This document shows positions 21,243-31,177 of a DNA stretch of 64,000 bases, one piece after another (the first letter of the stretch is position 1; every line of letters starts with the position of its first letter). The notes beneath the pieces are model-generated. The model saw nothing but the letters and a program-made list of their open reading frames with translations, was not told the DNA's origin and did not search any database. The position numbers were made by a program, and so were the translations under genes. The DNA lies in NCBI GenBank assembly GCA_014529385.2, contig CM043960.1:25424396-25488395 (forward strand). Reading direction: 5' to 3'. The stretch is from Adiantum capillus-veneris. Taxonomy: Eukaryota > Streptophyta > Polypodiopsida > Polypodiales > Pteridaceae.

Positions 21243-22250
21243 ATGGTTGACAACAACACAAATGTGTTCAAGATGTTTGCTGCTAAGGACAGGTTGGATG
21301 GGGACAATTACCCTATGTGGGCTTATATGATGCAACATGTTCTTGTGTCAAAGGGAGTCTGGAATATTGTGCAAGGCATTGATGTACGTCCTGGTTCTGA
21401 GGATGTAGACGATATTGAGGATGTTGCAGGTCTTGCTGCAAGGATTGCTGCTATTAGAGTTGTTTTGCCTAAGGTAGAGCAAGCTCGTTGGGATGTAAAG
21501 GATGCGTAATCTCATGTGTTGATTGTGTTTTTTGTAAAGCACACCATTACTCCTCACATTCGTTCAGCAAAATCTGCAAAACAGGCTTAGGATATTCGGC
21601 TGGTCTTTATGCAAGCCGCAATGAGGCTAAAATTACTTTGCTGCGTAAAGAGCTGGAATCGAAGATTATGCATGAGGAAGATGGTATGGACACTTTCCTT
21701 GCTGGTGTCAAGGATATCAATGAGCAACTTATTTCTGCAGGTGAAGTCATTTCAGACACTTCCCTTGTGCAGACTGTTCTTGATGCCTTACCAGACTTTT
21801 GCTAGTACTTGGAGACTTATGACCCAAGGAAATCCTGAAGTTGTCAAGTTTGATGCATTATGCACATTGCTGTTGCAAGAGTCACTTTCCAGAAAAAATA
21901 AAACTAGGCAGCGTGCAGTTGAACAGGCTTTTCTTGCTTCTCAAAGAAAGGGTGGTAACAGCAATGCAGCCACTTCTTATGGTTCTACTGCAAGTGGAAA
22001 AACTTATATTCCTAATTCTTCTGCTGGCAACAATTCGTTTAGAAATTCTAGTGATAAGGGCAAAACAAAAATATGTTGCCATTATTGTAAAGCTAATGAT
22101 CACTTGATCAAGCAATGTCCTAAGTTGAAGGCCAAAAGGCTAAGAAGAAAGAGGGTGGTTCCACTGCAAATGCTGGTTCCACTACAAATGCAGCCATTGT
22201 TGAGCCTTCTACGAAAGGAGATTGTGATGCTGATGTTGATGCAGAATAGG
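21243..22250 (+). pseudogene. Copia-2 gag (frameshifted)
   Basis: Begins MVDNNTNVFKMFAAKDRLDG as in Copia-1. A stop at 21507-21509 replaces the glutamine codon of Copia-1 after VKDA, and the frame changes several times before 21,900. The CCHC knuckle CHYCKANDHLIKQC is intact near 22,078-22,118. A frame change follows the knuckle. Confidence 0.9.
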
Positions 22251-23571
22251 TTTTTTAGTGCAGAGTTCACTTACAGCCCTGATGTCCATGATGTATGCAT
22301 GCCAGTTGCTGCAGATTGTGTATTTCAACAGTGGTGCTACAAAGCACATTACCTCACATCGTGAATTTTTCACCTCTCTTGAGTCTGTCCCTCATGGGAA
22401 TTCAGTCACTTGTGCCAACAATGCCTCTTATGCGATTCAAGGAGTTGGAAAGATTGTGCTTACTACTGCAAATGGCAGTTCTTTCACACTTGTCTTTATG
22501 TACCTGGGATCAAGAAAAATCTCTTGTATGTATATGCACTTGCTATACTTGGACTTGTAGTCAAGTTTGTGGATGACACATGTACAATACATGATCCAGT
22601 TTTGGTGATGAAATTGTAGCATCTGGCATATTATGTCATGGGCTGTATAAGCTCACTTTGTATGACAAGTGTGGGGAAAATTTTGCACATGCAGTTGTGG
22701 ATTCAAAGCTTTTTCAAATGCAAAACTTTGACATGCACATTTTGGTCATTTGAATTTTGCCAGTTTGCTGCGTTTGCAGAAATCTGATATGGTTGCTTCT
22801 TTGCCGCCTCTTGAAGCACCTGTCAAACATGTTTGTGAAGGTTGTATTTTGGGTAAAATGCAACGTTCTAAGTTTCCAAAGAATGGTTCAATTAGGGCCA
22901 CATGTAGGTTGCAGCTTGTGCATAGTGATGTTTGTGGGCCCATGCAAACTCTGTCCTTGGGCAATTACCTGTACTTCGTGACTTTCATTGATGATTACTT
23001 CAGGCATGCATGGGTATTTCCGCTTAAAGCAAAGTCTGAAGTTTTTATGTGCTTCAAACAATTTTTGGCTATGGCTAAAAAAGTCTCAAAATGTACTATG
23101 GGCACCCTCCGTTCTGATCAAGGGGGGGGGTATATGCCTCATGAATTTAATGCATTTCTTGCTAGTCACGGGATAAAACACCAATGTACAGTGCCTTGTA
23201 TGCCTCAACAAAATGATGTAGCTGAGAGGAAAAACAGGTCACTTATGGATTCTTTTTCGCTTGAGGCCATCATGTGTGCTACTTATGTACTAAACAGGTG
23301 TCCTACAAAAGCTTTGCAATCTATTACTTCATATGAAGCATGGCATGATAGAAAGCCTTCTATTGAGCACATGCATGTTTTTGGTTGTTTGGCATCTGCT
23401 TTGGTGCCACAAACACAACGCAAAAAATTGGATGATAAGGTTGTCAAATGTATCTTTGTTAGTTATAGTGTTGAAAGCAAAGGTTACAGGTTATACCATC
23501 TGCAAACAAAGCATATTCTGGTTTCACGGGATGTAGTATTTGTGGAAGATTCTGTTCAGCCCTTGTTGTAA
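22251..23571 (+). pseudogene. Copia-2 protease and integrase
   Basis: The protease region (about 22,320-22,560) has lost its frame; the active-site Asp region of Copia-1 aligns with a disrupted stretch. The integrase frame 22750-23571 is open: zinc pair CEGC, LQLVHSDVCGPMQTLS (first Asp), GTLRSDQGGGYM (second Asp), QQNDVAERKNRSL (Glu), and a C-terminal GYRLYHLQTKHILVSRDVVF. The pre-integrase HARFGHL region has a frameshift. Confidence 0.9.
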
Positions 23572-25450
23572 TGTACTAGAGACAGTAATGTAAGCTCACA
23601 GGACATTTATGACACTTTGTTGCCTCTTTTCAGTGGTGGAAATACGAATGTAAATTCCAATGAGGCAAATGTATAGCCTATGGGGGTTTTCGAAAATGTT
23701 ACAAATCAGCCTATTACTGATGCAAATGTACATGATGTACTTGATGAGGAAAGGGCATAAAATGAGCAAGCTAGAGGTATGCCAAAATGGCTGGTGCATA
23801 CATTGCGTGATAGTAAATTGGATGCACCTTTGTCCAGTTGTACTCATTCAAGCTCTCGCCATGCATCTTATGCATCAGATTGTTATGCTTTGGCTGTGTC
23901 TAGCTTGCATGATGTTGAGGAGCCCCTGTCTTTTGATGAAGCACAAAATTCAAAAAATTGGATGGCTGCCATGCAATCAGAATATGATGCAATTATAGAA
24001 AATGACACATGGACTTTATGTGATTTGCCTCCTAGCAAAAAGGCCATTGGTACAAAGTGGGTTTACAAGTTGAAACACGGGACGCGGATGGTGAGGTTGA
24101 TCGCCATAAGGCTCGACTTGTTGCAAAAGGCTATGCACATCAAAAAGGCATAGATTATGAAGAAACTTTTTCTCCCACTTATCGTATGGCTACTGTTCAT
24201 TTTTCTATGTGCATTGGCAGCTCATTTTGGTTGGATCCGACATTGTTACTGCTTTCTTGAATGGTGACATATTTAAGGAAGTTTATGTAACATAGCCTCG
24301 TGGTTTTGTCATGAAAGGACAAGAGGACAAAGTGTGTAGATGTAAGAAGGCTTTCTATGGGTTGAAGCAATCTCCTTGTGCTTGGTATGAGAAAGCTCAC
24401 ACTCATTTGGTCAAATGAGGCTTTTGTAACAGTCCAACAGAAAGCACATTGTATGTAAAGCGTGAGGGTGATGTACTTCTCATTGTGGTTATTTATGTAG
24501 ATGATTTGTTGATCATTGGACCAAATGAGAGACATATTGCTGAATTTAAGGCTGATTTGAACGCTACTTTCAAGATGAAAGATTTGGGGTTGTTGCATCA
24601 TTACTTGGGTATACAGTTTAAGCAGTATGATGGTGGTATTGCCTTCTGTTAAAAAAGTTACATATAGACATTGCTATGTAAGTTTGGACCTGAGGATTGC
24701 AAACCTATTGCCACTCCCACGGAAACATGTATGAAATTGAGTCTTCATGACGCTAGTGATCCTGCTGATGTCACTCTTTACCAAATTGATGTTGGATGCG
24801 TCATTTATGTATGTAACATGAGGCCGGATATTCAGTTTGCAGTCTCACAGGTCAGCAGATTTATGCATAGCCCAAGGTCTAAGCATTGGCAGGCTGTCAA
24901 GAGGATTTTTCGCTACATTAGTGGCACTTTACATCTTGGCTTGTTTTATCCCAAGGGGGATCATTTCCGCCAGACTTACATGCTTTTTTGGACTCTGATT
25001 AGGCTGGTTGTTTTGACACGCGAGTGTCCACAAGTGGTTTTTGTTTCATGCTTGGAAGTTCATGTATATCATGGTTGAGCAAGAAGCAACCTACTGAGGC
25101 CACTTTGAGTTGTGAGGCTGAGTACAGGGCAGTCTTCACAGCTACGATTGAGTTTGTATAGCTCAGATGCCTTATGGCTTACTTGGATGTTGGACATGAC
25201 ACTGCCAACACTATCTACACTGACAGTCAGAGTGCATTGGCAGTTGCGAGGAACCCAGTTTTTCATGCTCGCACAAAGCACATTGAGGTGCATTACCACT
25301 ATGTCAGGGAGAGGCCCTCAGCAGGAGAGATCAACTTGGCTTAGATGCCAACACACAACAACCTTGCAAATCTTTTCACAAAAGCATTGTCTCATGAGAA
25401 GTTCGAAGCTTTCTACCAAGCTTTGGGCTTGCTCCCCTTTCTGGACTGAT
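23572..25450 (+). pseudogene. Copia-2 reverse transcriptase and RNase H
   Basis: RT entry at 23,940-24,060 (WMAAMQSEYDAIIENDTW; KAIGTKWVYKLK). A frameshift falls in the palm. The catalytic VIYVDDLLII is kept at about 24,490-24,520, followed by MKDLGLLHHYLGIQ. RNase H pieces run from 24,800 to 25,400 (FHARTKHIEVHYHYVRERP in another frame). Several TAG/TAA codons interrupt it, so no active protein is expected. Confidence 0.9.
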
Positions 25451-25510
25451 CATGTCCTCAAGGCATGGCACTTCCCTTTACTCATATGCCAGCTCTCGTT
25501 CACCGCATCA

Positions 25511-25524
25511 CTCCAAGGGGGATT
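25511..25524 (+). other. Polypurine tract of Copia-2
   Basis: CTCCAAGGGGGATT directly before the 3' LTR. Confidence 0.7.
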
Positions 25525-25752
25525 TTTTACCATATACATGTGCTAGTGATGTGCGTGAACACACTACGACCACCGGGGCATTTTTTCCCTCTTTACAAGG
25601 TTTTTCCCCCCGTGTATTGTATATACACCCATTCATTCTAGGGCTATCTATCTTTCCATTGCACACTAAGTAATACACTCTCTATTGTGTGCCTTGAGCT
25701 TCCTTCATCTTCTCCAAGGTGTGTGTGTTTTTCTGCAACCCTAATTCCAACA
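25525..25752 (+). repeat. 3' LTR of Copia-2
   Basis: 228 bp; begins TTTTACC where the 5' LTR has TGTTACC, so the terminal G is mutated. Ends TTCCAACA before the duplicated tagtt. Confidence 0.93.
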
Positions 25753-26738
25753 TAGTTTTTGGTTGGAAATACATGTGACCCCCACTGGAATGACCATTTC
25801 TCTTAGTAGTGTTGTTTGGGAACTTATCTGCAAACGGGCCAAACTGAAAATATCTAAAGAATTTCATTCTTTTGCTACCGTTGGAACATTGAGCAAGACG
25901 TTAATTGTTGAAGGATTTTGGTTGCCCCTTTGCTACATGCTAATGTTGTTGTTGTCATGGAGCTAAGAAAACGTAGCAGAATTGTCAAATTTGTGTCTCT
26001 TCACGAAGGTGTGGCTTTGATTCGTGTTCCTGGAAAAGTTAGGAGAGAAAGGAACTCTCTTGTTACGGTTAGTGTTAGTAGGTTGATCAATGTGGGATTG
26101 ATGTCCACCTTTCTTCTTCTCTGCATTAAGAGCCATGTTAATAGCATTTGACAATGAATCTAGCTCAAAACTGATTTAAAGTGCTAAACCTAATATATAC
26201 TTATGCTTTAGTTTCCTGCAACAACTGACATGTTCAATGGCTTACAACTGAATGAGACAATTCTAAAAACGATCGGTGTAGTTTCTACATGTTCATTTCT
26301 ACCTTGATGAATTAAATCCCACCGGCAACGTACTTTAGCTTTATGTTGTGTGGATAAGAAATGGGGTGGAAGCAACTATTTAAATGCATGCCAAGTACGA
26401 GGTCTTCTATCGTGTTGTTTAGTGGCATTCCACCATAACGTAGTGCTACTGGTGAGGTGATTTGATGCACACTTGACCATATCAAAAAAATCTTGGTCAT
26501 GAAAGTAGTCATTTAATTGACTAACCCATGTTAGAATAGTGCTAGTATATTTAGTGATGTCAAAATCCTTGAAAGTGGAAGCCTTTCTACTAATTTTGGG
26601 TAGGTGTAGTGTGAGCACGTGTAGTGTGCAATAGCTTATCTTCTAGTTCTCATCTTTGAATGAGCTCATAAGCGAGTGATTGTTGCAAATTTGTGAGCTA
26701 TTCAACAGATCTATGGGTGACTGTGGAAGGTGAGCCAT
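25753..26738 (-). pseudogene. Gypsy-1 gag, main part
   Basis: Starts at the ATG at 26738 on the minus strand (MAHLPQSPIDLL). The retrotransposon gag domain follows at about 26,620-26,200: WVSQLNDYFHDQDFFDMVK, TTLWWNATKQHDRRPRTWHA, and LPPHFLSTQHKAKVR. A basic Asn/Lys-rich linker is at 26154-25963 and a damaged zinc-knuckle region (NGHSSGG) near 25,780-25,800. Several stops occur. It is cut at 25753 by Copia-2. Confidence 0.75.
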
Positions 26739-26776
26739 GATGGCTTGTTTTTCTCATTTCTTTTTTTCCTCTATAA

Positions 26777-27245
26777 TGTTAGGAAATATGACGTAGCTAA
26801 GTAGATAATTGAGTAGATTACTTAATGGAGAGAGATAAGTTTCACGCACAAAAGATTATAGAGTAGAGAGAGAGAGAGAGAGAGTACACACGATATACTT
26901 AGTTCACCCAATGTGGGCTACATCCACGGGAAAGCAACCACTTAATGGCTTTAGTACTTCAAACAAAAAATAAGTTACCAGATTGAACCCACTACATCTT
27001 TCTTCAAATTGAACCCACTACATCTCACTTCAAATTGAACCCACTAAATCGGCCACCGATCGACCGGTCATTTTCCGACCGCTGTTCGGCCATAATATTC
27101 CGGCAAAAAGGAATATTCCAAATTTTGGTTTCCGGTGAGTTATTTTTCTTCACGCACAATGGTTTTTCCTCATAACGGGGGCCTTACAAATGTGCGTTTT
27201 TTATCCAGAAAATTACAAGACGTAAATCGGACTCCATACTTAACA
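26777..27245 (-). repeat. 3' LTR of Copia-3
   Basis: About 469 bp bounded by the inverted repeat TGTTA...TAACA (plus strand TGTTAGGAAATA...ATACTTAACA). Inside are three copies of a TTGAACCCACTA motif near 26,984-27,046 and a GA run. The boundary is inferred from the ends and the adjoining polypurine tract, since the second LTR is absent. Confidence 0.75.
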
Positions 27246-28300
27246 ATCTCCCACTTGGAGACCGATCTCCAAACCAAACGTGTGAGACTGCTTTCCATCC
27301 TGGCTTCTTATCCTTGAATGCCATTGAAGATGAACAAAAGCTCAACTTCTCCTTGTTGACCACCTTTGTAAACATGTCTGCAGGATTTTCACTTGTATGC
27401 ACCTTTCCTAGCTTTAGTTGTCCCTCTTCCAAAAGAGTGCGTATGAAGTTATATCTCACCTCAATGTGCTTTGTCCTTGAATGAAAATCTGAGTTCTTTG
27501 CAAGATGGATAGCGCTTTGGCTATCACTGTACAAGACACAATTGTCTTGTTTGAATCCAAGCTCTTCTAAGAATCTGTGAAGCCACATAATTTCTTCGCT
27601 TGCCTCCGTCATTGCTACATACTCTGCTTCCGTGGTAGAAAGTGAGACCACTTTCTACAGCTTTGAAGCCCAGCTTACTGCTATGCCTCCAACCGTGAAG
27701 ACATAGCCAATAGTGCTCCTTCGAGTTGTCACCTGCCATATCTGCATCAGCATACCCTTCTAGAAAAATATCAGTTCCTCCAAAATACAAAGCATTTGTT
27801 GTTGTCCCTTTTAGATACCTAAGTATCTACTTCACAGCTTGCTAGTGCTCTTTACTTGGGTTGTCCATGAACCTACTTACAACTCCCACTGCATGTGCAA
27901 TGTTTAGCCTTGTCCAGACCATAGCATACATAGGAGAACCTACCACTCAGCATATGGAACTTTAGACATATAGGCTATCTCCTCTTTGTCTTTGGACACA
28001 TATCCTTGGTTAGATTAAAATGACCAACCAAAGGTGTAGAAACCGTTTTTGCATTTTGCATTGCAAACCTTTCTAGTACCTTCTTGATGTTATCCTCTTG
28101 AGATAGCTTTATTGTCTTCTTCGTCCTGTCCCTTGATATCTTCATACCAAGTATCCTCTTTGCAGTACCTAAATCTTTCATTGAAAAAGATTTAAATAGT
28201 TCTTCTTTTACGTCTTTGATGTCCTGCATGTTAGCACTTGCAATCAGCATGTCATCAACATACAACATTAGGATGATGAACTTCCCATCTCCCAAATTCT
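27184..28300 (-). pseudogene. Copia-3 reverse transcriptase (end) and RNase H
   Basis: Frame 28295-27975 contains FIILMLYVDDMLIASANM (catalytic YVDD) and FSMKDLGTAKRILGMKI. Frame 27651-27184 contains VSLSTTEAEYVAMTEASEE and the RNase H end (FHSRTKHIEVRYNFIR), then runs into the LTR. Between them a frameshift and stops occur (27,790-27,975). Confidence 0.9.
27246..27259 (-). other. Polypurine tract of Copia-3
   Basis: The minus strand reads CCAAGTGGGAGATT directly before the LTR start; this form is typical of plant copia elements. Confidence 0.75.
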
Positions 28301-29730
28301 TTGTGTAGACACAATGATCTGAGTTCCATCTTCATAATCCATGATCTAACATCCATCGATTGAACTTCAAGTACCATTGTCTTTATGCTTGCTTTAAACC
28401 ATACAAGCTCTTCTTTAATCTGCAAACCATTTTCTCCTTACCTTTTACTTCATACCCCTTTGGTTGAAGCATGTAAATTTCCTCCTCTACGTCACCGTGA
28501 GGGAATGTCGTATTTACATCCATTTTGCTCAAGATTTAGATCATGAGCAAAAGGCTTAAGACAAGCCTAATTGAGTTCATTTTTATGACAGGAGAAAATA
28601 TTTCATTGAAGCCAATACCTTTCTTTTGAGAAAACCCTTTTATCACAAGCCTAGACTTGTACCTTTTCTTTCCCCCTTCTTCTTCCTTCAGTTTATACAC
28701 CATCTGTTTTGAAGTGTCCGCTTACCTTTAGGCAACTCAACCAAATCCCATGTTTGGTTGTGATCTAATGAGTCCATCTCCACTTGCATGCTCTTCATCC
28801 ATTCTTCTTTGAATTCGTGTTGCAGAGCTTCTTGTATGATTCCGGCTCTCCAGAATCTGAGATCAAGAGATGGTTGAAGGAAGAAACGAACCTTTCTGGA
28901 GGTCTACTTGCTCTTGTAGATCTTCGGAGAATAGGTTGAGGCTCCTCATTTGGTTGACGTTGTTGCAAGTTGTCATCATTTGCACTCCTTGAGTCTTCAC
29001 CGTCCTCAAGATCCATGTACTCTTCACCTCTTTCTTTTGTTTGTTTTCTTTCCAAGTAATCTTTGAAAATATTTTGTTCATTGAAAATTACATCCCTACT
29101 CCTAAAGATTTTACCATCTTCATTGTTCCATAGGCGATACCCAAAGTCACCGTATCCATAGCCAATGAAAAAACACTTTTTGGACTTTGCATCTAGCTTT
29201 GACCTTAGGCTTCTATCTATGTGCATGAAAGCCTCGCACCCAAACACTTTGAGAAATGAATAGTTCACCAGTTTACCTGTCCATGTCTCTTCTAGAACTC
29301 CCCCATCCAATGCCATTGAGGGTGACCGGTTGATTAAGTACACAGACATACTTACAACTTCCGCCCAAAGCTCAAGCGGTAGGCCTGCATGTAGCCGCAT
29401 GCTTCGTGCTCACTCCATGATTGTCCTATTCATCCTTTCTGAAATCCCATTTTGTTGAGGTTTCCTTGGGGTTATCTTTTGCCTCAGAATGCCATTGCTA
29501 GCACAAAAGCTTTCAAAAGCTTGACTGCAATATTCGCCTCCATTGTCGGATCTGAGGCATTTAACCTTAGTACCTGTTTCATTCTCCACAAAGGGTTTCC
29601 ACCTATGAAATATGGAAAACACATCAGATTTATTCTTCATTACATAAACCCATGTTTTCCTAGTTGCATCGTTTATAAATATTACATAGTACAATGAGCC
29701 ACCAAGTGATGGTGTACTTGCAGGACCCAA
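28301..29730 (-). pseudogene. Copia-3 integrase and RT entry
   Basis: Frame 29730-29410 holds the integrase core: FINDATRKTWVYVMKNKSDV, VKCLRSDNGGEYCSQAFE (second Asp) and QQNGISERMNRTIME (Glu), ending in a stop where Copia elements normally read on. Frame 29400-28795 continues with AEVVSMSVYLINRSPS and the integrase C-terminal part FFIGYGYGDFGYRLWN. The RT start (28,790-28,300) is broken by stops. Confidence 0.9.
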
Positions 29731-30572
29731 ACATCAGAATGAACCAGCTCAAGTTTTTTATTTTTTCTTTCATTTCCTGATTTTTGAAATTTTACCCTCT
29801 CTTGTTTACCATAAACACAATCTTCACAAAACTCTAAGTCCACTTCTTTCAAACCTGATAGAAGCTTCTTTGTTTGAAGGATTTGCAGTCCTTTAGCACT
29901 CATATGCCCAAGCCAATAGTGCCACACCACATTGTCGACTTCTGTAGCTATTGCATAAGTTGAAGATTGCGTGCTGACAGTACACAAGTAAAGTGTACTG
30001 ACCTTTTCTCCCTTGGCAACCACCAAAGATCCCTTTGAGATCTTCCACCGTTTGTTTCTGAATGCAATGTTGTGACCTTCATTGTCCAATTGTCCTGTAG
30101 AGATCAATTTTTTGCGAAGAGAAGGAACATGCCTAACATCTTTAAGCTTCCATTCATTTCTGTTAGAAGTTTTGACACAAACTGTACCTTTGCCGAAAAT
30201 TTCACAAGCTTCATCATCTCCCAAGTATACATACCCAAAATTACCTTTGGTGTAATCTTGGAAATGCTGCTTGTGCGGTGTCACATGGAATGAAGCCCCA
30301 AAATCTACTATCCAGGAGTTAGACACATTGTCAAATGAGAGAATTAGAGCATCTTGCTCTACTTTACTTGCCACATTGGCCTCCGATGTTGGCTTGTTAT
30401 CTTGAGACTCCGACTTCTTCTTCTTCTTGGACCAACAATCCTTCTTGACGTGGCCCTTCTTGCCGCAGTTCCAACATTCAAGAACTGACTTTGTGTGTGA
30501 CTTGCTCAGCCTTGTGCGATCACGACTCTTTTGGTTTTTGAACCTCTCCTTAGGCCTTCTTCTTGTTTCCAC
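29682..30572 (-). pseudogene. Copia-3 gag knuckle, protease and pre-integrase (296-codon frame)
   Basis: CCHC knuckle CWNCGKKGHVKKDC at residues 33-46. The aspartic protease active site reads WIVDFGASFHVT where the family has DSGAS, so the catalytic Ser is replaced by Phe. A gag-pre-integrase region WHYWLGHMSAKGL follows, then the integrase zinc pair CEDC. The frame ends in a frameshift before the integrase core. Confidence 0.88.
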
Positions 30573-31171
30573 TGATAGTGTAGCACTTGATGATTCTCAT
30601 GTGCTTCTCCTTCGCATTTCCTCACTTAGGAGAACACCCACAACATCAAACTTAAGAGTATTTGTGCCAGAGATAGAATTACTTACAACCATAACAAGGC
30701 TGTCCCAACTATCCGGTAGAGATGATAGTATAAGGAGAGCTCGCATTTGTCATTGAAATTGATTTTCACCGATCAAAGTTGACTTATGTGTGTGTTAAAG
30801 TCATTTAGGTTTTCTGCAACTCAACCATTCTCTGCCATCTTTAGATTGAATAAGCGCTTCATGAGAAATACCTTATAGGATGCCGATGATTTCTCGTAGA
30901 AGTTGTCAAGTGACTTCACCAAGTCCTCCGTGGTCTTCATCTCCAAAACGTTGAAGACCACCGTTGACGCCAATCTTAACCGGATTGTTCCTAGTGTCTT
31001 TTGATAAAGGATAATCCATGCTTCATCTACCATCGTTGCGGGCTTCTTTGCAAGACCACCTAGTGGCAAATAGAGGTCCTTCTAGTAGAGATAGTCTTCA
31101 ATCTGCATCTTCCAATGTTGGTAGTTTTTGTCATTGAACTTCTCAATCTTGAGCTTCCCTTCCTCTGCCAT
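30573..31171 (-). pseudogene. Copia-3 gag N-terminal part
   Basis: Starts [20 protein letters not shown] at 31171 and continues through LYQKTLGTIRLRLASTVVF and SYKVFLMKRLFNLKM (31069-30821), the UBN2-type copia gag. Stops and a shift separate it from the knuckle frame. Confidence 0.85.
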
Positions 31172-31177
31172 TACTAC

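Larger units (their letters stand above)
20652..25752 (+). mobile_element. Copia-2, complete but decayed Ty1/copia element
   Basis: LTRs at 20652-20879 and 25525-25752, primer site at 20882, polypurine tract before the 3' LTR, and target duplication tagtt at 20647-20651 and 25753-25757. The interior carries gag, zinc knuckle, protease, integrase, RT and RNase H in copia order, with at least ten stops or frameshifts. By my count the two LTRs differ at about 18 of 228 positions (8%), so the insertion is old. It sits inside the gag of Gypsy-1. Confidence 0.95.
2573..26738 (-). mobile_element. Gypsy-1, old Ty3/gypsy element split into four pieces by nested insertions
   Basis: On the minus strand the pieces, read in order, are gag (26738-25753), the gag end (20651-20561), protease-RT-RNase H-integrase (9988-7719) and the integrase core (2791-2573). 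Between them sit Copia-2 (with target duplication TAGTT), the 10.6-kb block 9989-20560 (10-bp duplication) and the gag-only element 2792-7718 (AACGC/AATGC on the minus strand). At the 10-bp duplication the coding frame runs straight from the gag end into the protease region once the insertion is ignored, which is the main proof that the pieces were one element. Neither LTR was found; Copia-3 abuts 38 bases before the gag start. It is inactive: many stops, and the RT catalytic aspartates are lost. Confidence 0.75.
26777..31171 (-). mobile_element. Copia-3, Ty1/copia element lacking its 5' LTR
   Basis: Minus strand. The 3' LTR is at 26777-27245, then the polypurine tract, then RNase H, RT, integrase, protease and gag, up to the gag ATG at 31171. 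Immediately beyond, at 31178, Gypsy-2 coding sequence starts on the other strand, so the 5' LTR, primer site and leader are missing. The domain sequences are of the common plant type with a WNCGKKGHVKKDC knuckle (Tork/Retrofit-like). Confidence 0.92.
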